NCBI GenBank assembly: GCA_030272155.1
Contig: CP126206.1
Coordinates: 3,038,001 to 3,102,000 of the forward strand
Direction: 5' to 3'
Length of the DNA: 64,000 nucleotides
From: Tetradesmus obliquus
Lineage: Eukaryota > Chlorophyta > Chlorophyceae > Sphaeropleales > Scenedesmaceae
Part shown: one piece after another, positions 1 through 9,961 of the stretch
Numbering within the stretch: position 1 is the stretch's first letter
Layout: every line of letters starts with the position of its first letter
Program-made: the position numbers and the translations under genes
Notes under the pieces: generated by a model
What the model saw: the letters and a program-made list of their open reading frames with translations, nothing else
Databases searched by the model: none
What the model was told of the DNA's origin: nothing

Positions 1-640
1 CCCTCCTGCGCAGGGCAGAGCCCAACACCACACCAAGCATGGTGCTGCCATCACGCGGCACGATGGCCAAGCAGTTGCTGCCCTCGTTGCTTGCAGGAAA
101 TTCAACATCCTGCTCCTGCAAGCCCCAGCTGTCGCTGCCGTTTGAATCCTGCTGCAGCATCTGCTTGAATGGCACGATGCCCAGGCTCTTTCCCTCCACT
201 GGCAGCACCACAATGGACACCTCCACTTCATCTGAAGGCAGAGGAATGATTTCTGTGGGAGGCTGCGGCTTGCGAATTGCCACGCCACGTGGCGGAGAAC
301 GCTGCAGGACTAGGGCCTGCTGCTGATGATAAGAATGGCGCTGCAGGTGCTGCTTCTGCTGCTGCTGTTTGAAAGCTCCTGCCTGTGAGCTGGCAGGGCT
401 CATGATGAAGCTGTCGCCGTAAACAGGGCCTGCTACTGCATCGCTCATGAACCAAGCTCCGCCCGGAAGCATCATGAGGCGCTTAAAGGCGGAGGCATCG
501 TCTGAAGGAAGGGCATGCAAGCAGGTCCTGCTCCTGCTGTTGTTGGGCCTGCTGAGTACAGCTGGCCGCAGAGCTCTAGTTGCTGAAACGTTCGAATGGT
601 TGAGGTGTGGCACGCTGCTGCGTGCGTGCAGCGCCTGCAT
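1..640 (-). CDS. Hypothetical protein, 5' part only (runs off the window)
   Basis: An uninterrupted frame of 213 codons reads from an ATG at 640 down to base 1 and stays open at the window edge. The first 40 or so residues are rich in Ala, Ser, Arg and Asn and poor in acids, which resembles an algal chloroplast or mitochondrial transit peptide (inference). A more ordered segment follows (FKRLMMLPGGAWFMSD, then VYGDSFIMSP), then a Gln-rich stretch and an acidic/hydrophobic segment around residues 105-125. I do not recognise the family. A splice acceptor at 502-504 could make the true exon shorter, but the frame is continuous through it. The gene is head to head with the cis-prenyltransferase gene, 368 bp apart. 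Frame confidence is good; function is unknown. Confidence 0.55.
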   Translation of the reverse strand, partial: MQALHARSSVPHLNHSNVSATRALRPAVLSRPNNSRSRTCLHALPSDDASAFKRLMMLPGGAWFMSDAVAGPVYGDSFIMSPASSQAGAFKQQQQKQHLQRHSYHQQQALVLQRSPPRGVAIRKPQPPTEIIPLPSDEVEVSIVVLPVEGKSLGIVPFKQMLQQDSNGSDSWGLQEQDVEFPASNEGSNCLAIVPRDGSTMLGVVLGSALRRR

Positions 641-1008
641 GGTTGCTGCGTGCGTGGATATCAGCAGTTGTTCGGCACCTCCGAAACTTTGCAGACGTGA
701 GGCTGATCTTCTGCCTCTTAGAACGTAGTTATGCAAATCACCGCAAATCAGGCCATTTCAGCAACATGTGATGTCCATTGAGGGTGCATACCAGACCTTG
801 CTTGTCAGTCAGGGCTTGAGGGAAACCATTTGAAGCATAAGACGCTTGCAGCAATTCTATGTTACGCAAATTCCATCGTTGAATACTGATCGGTTGCTTT
901 GAACGGCCTCTAGCAAGCCCTCAACATGAAGTGACCCCTGCTGCTCTACAAGTTGTCACTCGCGCGCTCTGTTTCGCCACCTGCCAGGCCTATATCTGCA
1001 TCTGGCTT
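641..1008. promoter_or_regulatory. Divergent intergenic region between two start codons
   Basis: These 368 bases separate the ATG of the minus-strand hypothetical gene (640) from the chosen ATG of the cis-prenyltransferase gene (1009). They must hold both promoters and 5' leaders. I see no clear TATA box or other named element. Confidence 0.4.
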
Positions 1009-3264
1009 ATGCTTCGCTGTGTCAGGCGCCTGGTGGCGCTCCTTCTAGCCGGAAAGCAGCTGCCACAGCATGTAGCCTTCATCATGGATGGCAACAGACG
1101 GTTTGCTGACCAGCTAGGCCAAAAACGCATAGATGGACATACTCAAGGCTATAATAAGGTACATGGTTTACGAATGTGCTCACACAACCACTTTAGGCAG
1201 CACCAGCAGCCTGCAGCTGCTACAACTGCCAACATGGTCCTACAGCAGCTGCTAGCGCACCACATGCTGTACACCCACCTGTTGTTGGCCATAGATTGTG
1301 TCAGGAATTTGAATATGTGTCTCCACAATCAGAACATGCTGATGTTCAGCAATGTGTGTGAGCATATCGCTTGTCAGGTCTCGGAAGTGTTTCGGCAGCT
1401 GCCACTGCCAACCGCCTGATGGCCGTTTGCAACACACTCCATGCCTACACCAGTTAAACCAGAAGCTATCATACATGATGATTACATGTTGTATATAAGT
1501 ATTTTCAGCAGTCTCTGAAGTGCATGTGACATTGCGGCACTGCCTGGACCTTCCAGCAGCACAGCAGCATCAACCACCCCTACACTGATGCTATGGTTTG
1601 ACCGACACATTCCTGGTTTGACCAATGTTTGACTGAACCAGCCCCAGCTATTTGTCAGCTCGTGTATGTTTGACCGGTCCCTGCTGTCGAAGCAGGACGT
1701 GCAGTGGTGCTTGCAGCTGGGCGTACTAGCAAGAGCAATTATCCCTCCTCACACACACACACTGGTGCCTTGTTTGACCAAACGTACTGTTGTTTGACCA
1801 ACTCGTGACCCCGCAGATGAAGCAGATCGTGCAGTGGTGCCTGGAGCTGGGCATCAGCTGCGTGAGCGTGTACGCGTTCAGCGTCCCTACCTCAGCATCC
1901 CTCCCCACTCACGCACTGGCGCCTTGTTTGACCACCTCTGCTGTTGTTTGACCGCAGATGAAGCAGATCGTGCAGTGGTGCCTGGAGCTGGGCATCAGCT
2001 GCGTGAGCGTGTACGCGTTCAGCATCCCTATCTCAGCATCCCTCCCCACTCACGCACTGGCGCCTTGTTTGACCACCTCTGCTGTTGTTTGACCGCAGAT
2101 GAAGCAGATCGTGCAGTGGTGCCTGGAGCTGGGCATCAGCTGCGTGAGCGTGTACGCGTTCAGCATAGACAATTTCAGGCGGCCAGCAGATGAGGTGGAC
2201 GCTCTCATGGAGCTGGCGGCTGCAAAGTTTGATGAGCTAGCACATGTGAGCAATGGGGTGGTTTCAGTATGTTTCTGTTTTGCTGGCTGCTTGTTTTCAG
2301 TGTGTTTGTAGTTTGTGCTTGTTGTCTTTTTATTGTGATGTGCATTGGGATGTACGCGTTCAGCATAGACAACTTCAAGCGGCCAACAGATGAGGTGGAC
2401 GCTCTCATGGAGCTGGCGGCTGCAAAGTTTGATGAGCTGGCACATGTAAGCAATGGGGTGGTTCTCGTGCCTGTTGCGTGTTTCTGTAGTGTGCTGCCAG
2501 CCTGCATGTGATGTGTGTTCAGTTGAACTCTCGTCTGTTTTGTGTCTGGGTTGGCGCCTTCAGCATAGACAACTTCAGGCGGCCGGCAGATGAGGTGGAT
2601 GCTCTCATGGACCTGGCGGCTGCAAAGTTTGATCAGCTGGCACAAGTGAGCAATAGATATCAGTATGTTGTACTTTTGTACTTGTGTTCAATGTGGAGGA
2701 CTGGTGCATTTCCGTGTGTGTGTCCCGTCTACTGTCGTGTGCGATGTTTAGCGCATGTGGGCCATCAGCAGATGAGGTGGACGCACTGATGGAGCTGGCG
2801 GCTGCTACGTTTGATGAGCTGGCACACGTGAGTGGCTGGGTTGGCTGCATGTGATTGAAGTGTCAGAGTAAGGGCTTGCGGGCTGATGGGCAGCAGCAGA
2901 GGGACGCACTGATGGAGCTGGCGGCTGCAATGTTTGATGAGCTGGCACATGTAAGCAATAATGTCAGTCTGTTTGATGGTTTTCCAATCAAAGAGTGTCA
3001 GCATTCAAAGGCTTGAGCACAGGTGGGCCGTCAGCAGCAGAGGAGGCTGATTGATGGAGCTGGCGGCCGCATAGTTTGATGAACTGGCACGTGTGAGCGG
3101 CTGGCAGTGATGTTAAAGATTGCATTGTGTGCAGTGCGTTCCAGATGCATCTAGGTGTGTTCTCGCCACCTCAAAAGGTGGAGTATCAGAAGTACAGGTG
3201 ACTGCAATAGCAGCAGCAGCAGGTAAGGCAACAGCCGGCGTGTGTGCTTCTGACATCATTCTGC

Positions 3265-3296
<32 letters not shown>

Positions 3297-4191
3297 CAGG
3301 ATGAGGATGCCAAGCGCTGGGGGGCAGAGCTGCGTGTAGTAGGTGACCTGTCACGTGCCCCGCCAGCCATCCAGGCAGCAGCAGCACGGCTGATGCAGGG
3401 TTCTAAGGAACAGGGGCCTACACGTTCAATTGTGAACATCTGCTTCTCATACACGTGAGTGAAAGCAGTGTGTGTTGCTGTGACTGGGGTGCAAGTGACA
3501 GCAGCAGCAGCAGCAGCAGCAGCGCGGCTGATGCAGGGATCTAAAGAGCAGGGGCCAACACGCGCGGTCGTGAACATCTGCTTTTCGTACACGTGAGTGA
3601 AGCAGTGCATTATGCTGTGACTGGGGTGCAAGTGCCAGCAGCAGCAGCAGCGCGGCTGATGCAGGGTTCTAAGGAGCAGGGGCCCACATGCGCAGTCGTC
3701 AACATCTGCTTCTCATACACGAGAGTGTTGGTGTTACAGATGCTCCAGCAACAGCAGCAGCAGCAGCGGTGCGCAAGCTGTTAACATGCTGTGCTTCGTG
3801 CATGCTCATCATTTCAGCGCTGCTGGAACTTACCATGTAGGTCCAGCCAGGGGCTGCATCATGTGCTGCAGCAGGTGTTGGAATTGTAGTGCTGTGTGTA
3901 TCAATCACTGTGCTTGTTGCTTACTGCTTGTTACTCACTGCAGGTCCAGTCAGGAGCTGCAGCATGCAGTGCAGCAGGCGGCGGCTGGAGTGGCAAACTG
4001 CTCTGCTACACACTGTGTCAACACTAAGCTAAATATCCTCTGCTGCTGCTGCTGCTGCTGGTGGTGGTGGGTGCCCCGTGCAGGTCTAGTCAGGAGCTGC
4101 AGCACGAGGTGCAGCAGGCGGCGGCTGGAGTGGCGCAGTCGCAGCTGCTGTGCTACACACTGGCGCATCACTCACCCGCTGCATCCTCTGC

Positions 4192-4223
<32 letters not shown>

Positions 4224-5637
4224 GTGTTTGCCCCCTGCAGGTCTAGTCAGGAGCTGCAGCATGCGGTGCAGCAGGCGGCGGCTGGAGTGGCGGGCTGCCT
4301 ACTGCTTTGATACACACTGGCGCAGCTCTCACCCTCTGCACCCTCTGCCCCTGCTGCTGGTACACACGGTGTCATCTCTTACCTTATTTATCATCTCCTG
4401 CTGGTGTTTGCCCATGCAGGTCTAGCCAGGAGCTGCAGCATGCGGTGCAGCAAGTGGCAGCTGGAGTGGCGCAGTCGCAGCTGCTGCCGGATGACGTCAC
4501 GCCGCAGCTGCTGCAGCAGGTACGGAGGCACTGCGCTATCTGCCAGTTTCTGCATCTGCGGGGTCCGCTGTTTCAGCTGCTGCCGCAAGTTACTATCGAC
4601 ATAGTCGGTCGCAGTTAGTGGCAGGATCTCCTACCGCCACATATTTTTCTTGCAAGTGATGTGTGTGTGCTGGTGCTTTGACCGCGCTGGTGATTGCCGC
4701 CGCTGACATACAAACGTAACATGTTGCCTTTTGTGTGCATCACCTGCAGGTGATGCACACTCGTGAGTGCAGGTGATGCACACTCGTGAGTGCAGGTGAT
4801 GCACACTCGTGAGTGCCCGCCAGTCGACCTGCTCATACGCACCTCGGGCGAGCAGCGGCTCTCCGACTTTTTGCTCTGGCAATCCACCCATGCCTACATA
4901 ACATATGTTATGTAACATGTCACATGCAGGTGATGCACACGCGCGAGTGCCCGCCGGTGGACCTCCTAATCCGCACCTCAGGGGAGCAGCGGCTCTCCGA
5001 CTTCCTGCTCTGGCAATCCTCGCACGCCCTACTGCACTGGGATACATGCCTCTGGCCAGAATTCGGCTACAGCAACCTCCTGCGAGCTTTATTAGCATGG
5101 CAAGCTGCAGGCGGTGATCTGCTACAGCTGCGGCTGGCAGCAGAAGCAGCTGTAGCAGCAGAGGTTGTGGCGCAGCAGCAGGCAGCAGCACGGCTAAGTG
5201 GCGCGAGCAGCCCGCCGAGAGTAGTGTGGGCTGATGCGAGGCTGGATGAGGCCCTGCAGCAGCAGCTGCTGTGCGCGTCATCGCTGCTGCAGGATTACCA
5301 GCAGCATGATGTGTTAGCCGGACAACAGCAGCAGCAGGGGATTTTGCCGCCGGAGGCGTTAGCACAGCAGCAGCAGCAGCAGCAGCAGGGGCGCTGGTGG
5401 AGTAATGCCGGTTCCTGGGGCAGTGCCAAAGGCGGCAGCAGCAGCAGCAGCAGCAACGGCAGCAGTCCGTGCGGCAGCAGTCCACAGCAGGCAGCGTCAG
5501 CAGCACTGTCAGTGATTAGTGAGGATGCAGCCACGTGCTGTCCGCACCCCTGCTCACAGCTAAGAGTGGATAGCTATGTAGCCAGGTTGGAGCAGCAGCA
5601 CCTGAGTCGACTGCAGCTTCTGGCGACAGTTACCTGA
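1009..5637 (+). CDS. DHDDS: cis-prenyltransferase (dehydrodolichyl diphosphate synthase type)
   Basis: Builds the long cis-polyprenyl diphosphate used for dolichol by adding isopentenyl diphosphate to farnesyl diphosphate, normally at the ER. Exons: 1009-1158, 2099-2245, 3300-3454, 4420-4519, 4930-5637; splice phases agree and give 419 aa. Family motifs appear in order: [13 protein letters not shown] with the catalytic Asp (about residues 21-33), [51 protein letters not shown], and [15 protein letters not shown] with [14 protein letters not shown]. The N-terminus has a short hydrophobic stretch (LVALLLAG). The C-terminal 150 residues are Ala/Gln/Ser-rich with no clear family match. A GTG-started longer frame at 931 was rejected because ATG 1009 is the first in-frame ATG. 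Every intron holds partial copies of its flanking exons. Family assignment is firm; the exact 5' end is less so. Confidence 0.9.
1669..2098 (+). repeat. Decoy copies of the 5' part of cis-prenyltransferase exon 2
   Basis: A unit of exactly 141 bp places CAG acceptors followed by the exon 2 head (encoding [19 protein letters not shown]) at 1817, 1958 and 2099; only the copy at 2099 runs on into the rest of the exon. A fourth, diverged copy ([11 protein letters not shown]) lies near 1700. All decoys are upstream of the real exon and keep the acceptor but have no matching donor. Confidence 0.9.
2353..3092 (+). repeat. Decoy copies of the 3' part of cis-prenyltransferase exon 2
   Basis: Five partial copies of the exon 2 tail lie downstream of it: about 2353-2445, 2553-2645, 2769-2827, 2903-2950 and 3052-3092. 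Each ends in a splice donor (GTAAGC, GTGAGC or GTGAGT). They get shorter and more diverged with distance from the real exon, and the last has an in-frame TAG. They encode variants of [19 protein letters not shown]. Confidence 0.9.
3516..4300 (+). repeat. Decoy copies of cis-prenyltransferase exons 3 and 4
   Basis: Two tail copies of exon 3 (about 3516-3592 and 3647-3720, encoding [13 protein letters not shown] and NICFSYT) follow the real exon 3. The first keeps GTGAGT; the second has lost the donor GT. Four head copies of exon 4 precede the real exon 4 (4420): a degenerate one near 3840 and copies starting at 3944, 4084 and 4241, the last three after CAG acceptors and encoding SSQELQH. Confidence 0.88.
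4747..4900 (+). repeat. 23-bp triple repeat plus decoy head of exon 5
   Basis: A 23-bp unit starts at 4747, 4770 and 4793. Each unit holds a CAG acceptor, 13 bases of exon 5 start and a GTGAGT donor-like site. The third unit continues into a roughly 100-bp copy of the exon 5 head ([16 protein letters not shown]) that diverges at about 4890. The real exon 5 begins at 4930. Confidence 0.9.
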
Positions 5638-6165
5638 TTAGCAGCAGCAGCAGCAGATTTTGAGAAGGCTGCAGCTGCGGGTAGACAGTTATGTGGCCAG
5701 ATTGATCCAGCAGCCTTTGAGCCGACTGCAGCTCCTGGCAATGGCCACCTAGCAGTCTGTGGGGCAGCAGCAACAGTAGCAGCAGCAGCAGCAACAGTGT
5801 GCAGTTGGTGTGCTAAGCGCTGTCATGATCAGCGAGGATGATGCCACCTGCTGCCCCCACCCCTGCTCACAGCTAAGGGTGGATAGCTATGTGGCCAGGT
5901 TGGAGCAGCAGCACCTGAGCAGGCTGCAGCTGCTGGCGACAGTTACCTGATTAGCAGCAGCAGCAGCAGCTTTTGAGAAGGCTGCAGCTGCGCATAGACA
6001 GCGATGTGGCCAGATTGATCCAGCAGCATTTGAGCCGACTGCAGCTGCTGGCGATGGTCACCTAGTAGCGTGTCACATAGCAGGCAGCCAGAAGTATGCA
6101 GCACAGCAGCAGCAGGAGCAGCATTTACGCAGGCTGCAATTACTGGCGACAGTCACCTAGCAGCC
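5638..6165 (+). repeat. Repeated copies of the cis-prenyltransferase C-terminal codons in the 3' flank
   Basis: After the stop at 5635-5637, the last about 75 coding bases (encoding [20 protein letters not shown]) recur near 5671-5751, 5875-5950, 5989-6062 and 6106-6160, separated by short CAG runs. The copy at 5861-5950 keeps the same reading and stop. This is probably 3' UTR grown by tandem duplication. Confidence 0.8.
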
Positions 6166-7404
6166 AGGCCAGCATTATGCAGCAGCAGACCGCAGTTTAG
6201 AAGCTAGCTAGCGCAGGAGGGCCACATGATGTGTGCTCAAGCGCCCGGACGGTAGGTTCACATGCACACCGCGTGCAGCCACTGTTGCAGGAGTAACAAC
6301 AGCAGCTGGCTGCTGGAAACTCTCAGTGCCAGCGGGGTGTGCGTGTTACCCGCTGCACAGGCGTGTGTATACATGGGCCGCGGCTGTTGATGTAAACTTG
6401 TCCCTGGCTGGCGCTTATGGCTATTGTTACAAACAGCGCCTGAGTTCATCGCACTCAGCATGCAAAGGGATCAGCAGCTGCAGGGTCCACTGCTTTTGCA
6501 TGCGCAGTGTGCCAAGGCCTGATGGCGTGGTTGCCATGCCTTGATAGGTGGTACGCTGATGATGATGAATCTGTCAAGGCCCACAGCTGTGATAGGGTGC
6601 ATCCAGCTGGCACTGTGCCGCTGGATTGAGCCGCCTCAGCTACTGGCAGCTGGCCCTCGTGGATTTTGATGGGGCGCTTGACAGTGTGATGTGTGTTGTT
6701 GTTGCCACAGCATGTACATATTATGCGGATGACCTCTGGCCTGCTGGCACTTGCAACTTGCTGGCATTTGCAGTGCCAAGCAGATGGGTTTCAACTGCAC
6801 ATGTTCAACACATCCAGGAGCGCTGATGTTTCCATCAACATCCGGGTGTGCATGTGGCCGACGTGCCTGCCCTCTCGTGTTTTGTTGACTGCGTGATGTG
6901 CATGATTTGAATAGTTGCAGGTGTTGATGCCGCCGAGAGCGGCACACCATGCCGCTGCCAGTGCGGCGGCACCTGTTGTACATAGCATTTTCCATTGCCA
7001 CCCCCATTCTCCTGTTCTTTCAGCTGGTCTGTGGGGCGCGCGACCGATGGTGCAGTGCTATGGCTGGAATGGTAACATTTGATGATGAATTGCCATTGCC
7101 TTCTGGCCTACTGTTATGTATGGGCAAAGAACAAGTGCAAGTAAACATTACCCAGCACCAATATAGGTTGCAGAATCGCAAGCCCTTGCTCTACCACAAG
7201 ACATTGAGCGCCCTGTCAAAGAACACGGTGTTCTAAACTGCAGAGATAGCAGCACAGCCCGGACAAGGCTGCTGCAGCCACCACCACTGCTGCCCTCCTA
7301 CAAACACTTTCCAGCAGCAGCACTCCTGAGCGCTGAAGGATCAATCCTGCGCCGTCTCCAGCTGCGGCTCCACCTTCTGCTGCGCTACAACTCCACATCA
7401 GTTA
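6166..7404. other. Gene-poor gap between convergent genes
   Basis: This stretch lies between the 3' ends of the cis-prenyltransferase (+) and NAA35 (-) genes. It holds only short frames of under about 125 codons with no recognisable domain. I see nothing else I can support. Confidence 0.5.
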
Positions 7405-9804
7405 TCACCTTGCTGTTGCTGCTGTCGCTGCTGCTGCTGACTTGAGTGTCAGTGTGGGGAAGTTCTTGCTCACAGCAAACTCGTAATGCGGCTTCAACTG
7501 CGGCCCTGCTGCTGCAGGCTTTGCTGCTGCTGCTGCTGCTTCCCCGCTAGCCCCCGCTGTGCCGTTGCTGCTGCTGCTGCTGCTGGCGGCGGTGCGTGCC
7601 AGCAGCATCACTGCTATGCCATTTGTGGCTGCGACGCGGTCCATTGCCTTCAGGTCCAGCTGCTGCTGCTGGCTGATTGAGAGGCTGCTGGGGCCCTTCA
7701 GGGCAACGCCGCATGCCTGCTGTGCCTGCAAATAGGGCAGAGGCATGACACACCACACTAAGTGTCAGTTGCATATGGTTGAAAGCTGATTGGGAGGCTG
7801 CTGGGTCCCTTCAGTGCCACACCGCACGCCTGCTGTGCCTGCACAAGGAAAACATACGGCCGTTTGTGTTATGTCCAGCCAGCTAGCAAACAATAAAGCA
7901 AAACCCTGGGATTGGTGAGGCTGATTGGGAGGCTGCTGGGGCCCTTCAGGGCCACACCACACGCCTGCTGTGCCTGCACAAGGAAAACACACGGTTGTTT
8001 ATATTAAGTGCAGCCAGCTAAAAATCAATCAAGCAAAACGCTGGGAATGTTGAGGACCTTCAATGCAACACCGCATGTGTGCTGAGCCTGCAGGCAGCAC
8101 ACAAAGCATGCAACCCGCATGCAAAACATGTCTGTCAGTAGATTGGCAGTATGATGCAAGGCTGATAAGGCCCTTGAGAGCAACACAGCATGCCGGCTGA
8201 GCCTGCAAACAAGGTGTCTTGACTTAAGCTCAATATGACGTTGACTTGACGGGCACGCCAAATCAGACATGCCCGTAAGTGCATGACACGTAACAGCAGC
8301 AGCAGCAGCGCAGTCAGCGCTCACCCGCTTGAAGGAGTCCCCTGCCAGCCTCAGCAGCTGCACCGGCTCCACCCCCTCCACACTCGTGCTCGTCACAAAC
8401 TGCCCGTACGTGAGCGGCTCGGGCCGCTGCAGCGCCTGAAACGCCGCAAAGCGCTGGTCAAACCTCTGAGCCTCACTGTTGAAGGGTAGCTCTGGGTGGT
8501 TGTATAATTCGAGCAGTGGCAGTGCCATCATGAGCCGAAGCGTGCCCATTGCTAGCTGCCGCTGAGCCTCTAAAATGAGGTTGGAGAGCAGCCACGCGGG
8601 CTTGCTGCTGCCGCTGCTGTGCGCATGAGCATCGCTGCTGCTGCTGCTGCTGTGCTTGGCGGGCTGCTGTTGCTGCTGCTGTGCTGCCTTTGCTGCTGCT
8701 GTAGCTGCCTTGGATCCTTTTGATGAAGCTTTGGAAGGCAGCTTGGCACCGCCCAAGCCAGCAGCAGCAGCAGCGGTACTGCTGCCCTTTTTGTGGGTGG
8801 GTCCTGGTGTGGTGATGAGGGCTGGCTGCTGCTCCTGCAGGTGCTTGCTGCCCTGCTGCCACACCATACCCAGCAGATCCACATACCTGCAGGCAGGGCT
8901 CAAAAGGCAGGGTTTAGAGACATACTTTGCAGTGCAGTTGATGAGATTTCAGTGCAGGGTTGTGGTGCTGCTCCTGCAGGCACTTGCTGCCCTGCTGCCA
9001 CACCATACCCAGCAGATCCACATACCTGTTACACGGTGGAAGGGTTTAGGGTGCAGGGTTTAGGGTGCTAGACAAACAAGGGTTTCTGATTTGAAGGTGC
9101 AAGGATGAGGTTCAGATGCCCTGCTGCCACACCATTGTTCTATTGCTCACCAGTAGACCATGGCGTAATCTGCTGGCTCGTACAGGCTCAGCTCGAAGCC
9201 CATCAGCAGGTGCGCCATACACCCCCAATATTTGAGACTATGAGGACTCAAAGTCAAGGTATGCTTCTATTGCTCACCAGTAGACCATGGCGTAGTCAGC
9301 TGGCTCGTACAGGCTCAGCTCAAAGCCCATCAGCAGGTGCGCCAGCATGACGCTGCACGTCTCCACCTCCACCCAAGTCGCCAAGGGGCCCTGCATGCAG
9401 AAAATAAGCAGCAAATGCACAACATATGGTTGAGCACATGGATAGCAAGAGCGTTGATGCCACATCAGTAGGTGCGCCAGCATGACGCTGCACGTCTCCA
9501 CCTCCACACAGATTTGCAGGGGGCCCTAACCATCGCATCATCAGCAAATGCACAACCAAAAAAGTTAGAAAGCGCAGATGCAGCCCGTCAGTAAGTGTCC
9601 CAGCATATTCAGACACATACACGAAATGTGGCAAACTAACAACCATAACAACTAGTAACGCACCGCAATGTCTCCGGGGTGTTCGTTGGCCCAGGTCCAG
9701 CCATGCACCACCATGTAAGCTTGGAACTGAGGGCTGTTGTCGGCGTTGAGGCCGTGCTGGTACAGGTTGCCCCAGTCCTCAAGGCCCCTGATAAGACCAA
9801 GAAA

Positions 9805-9840
<36 letters not shown>

Positions 9841-9924
9841 GATGGCACTGAAGTCATGTACGTGTTGTATTGTCAGCATTGAGTACTTGCTGGTACAGGT
9901 TGCCCCAATGTGCAAAGCCCCTAA

Positions 9925-9961
<37 letters not shown>

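Noticed and set aside
931-1008. Upstream extension of cis-prenyltransferase from GTG
   Set aside because: A nuclear eukaryotic gene should start at ATG; the first in-frame ATG is at 1009 and the family motif follows at the expected distance.
1669-3092. Tandem cis-prenyltransferase paralogues
   Set aside because: Copies are partial, each lacks one splice site, and only one phase-consistent path covers the whole enzyme.
4631-5506. Long minus-strand frame of 291 codons
   Set aside because: It is antisense to cis-prenyltransferase exon 5. Its length comes from CAG/CTG-rich sequence, which rarely makes stops in any frame, and it contains no domain.
6949-7236. 95-codon plus-strand frame as a membrane protein
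   Set aside because: One hydrophobic stretch but no family likeness and it lies between two convergent gene ends.
9040-9075. Telomere-like TTTAGGG words
   Set aside because: Only two or three copies within ordinary intron sequence; too few for an interstitial telomere.
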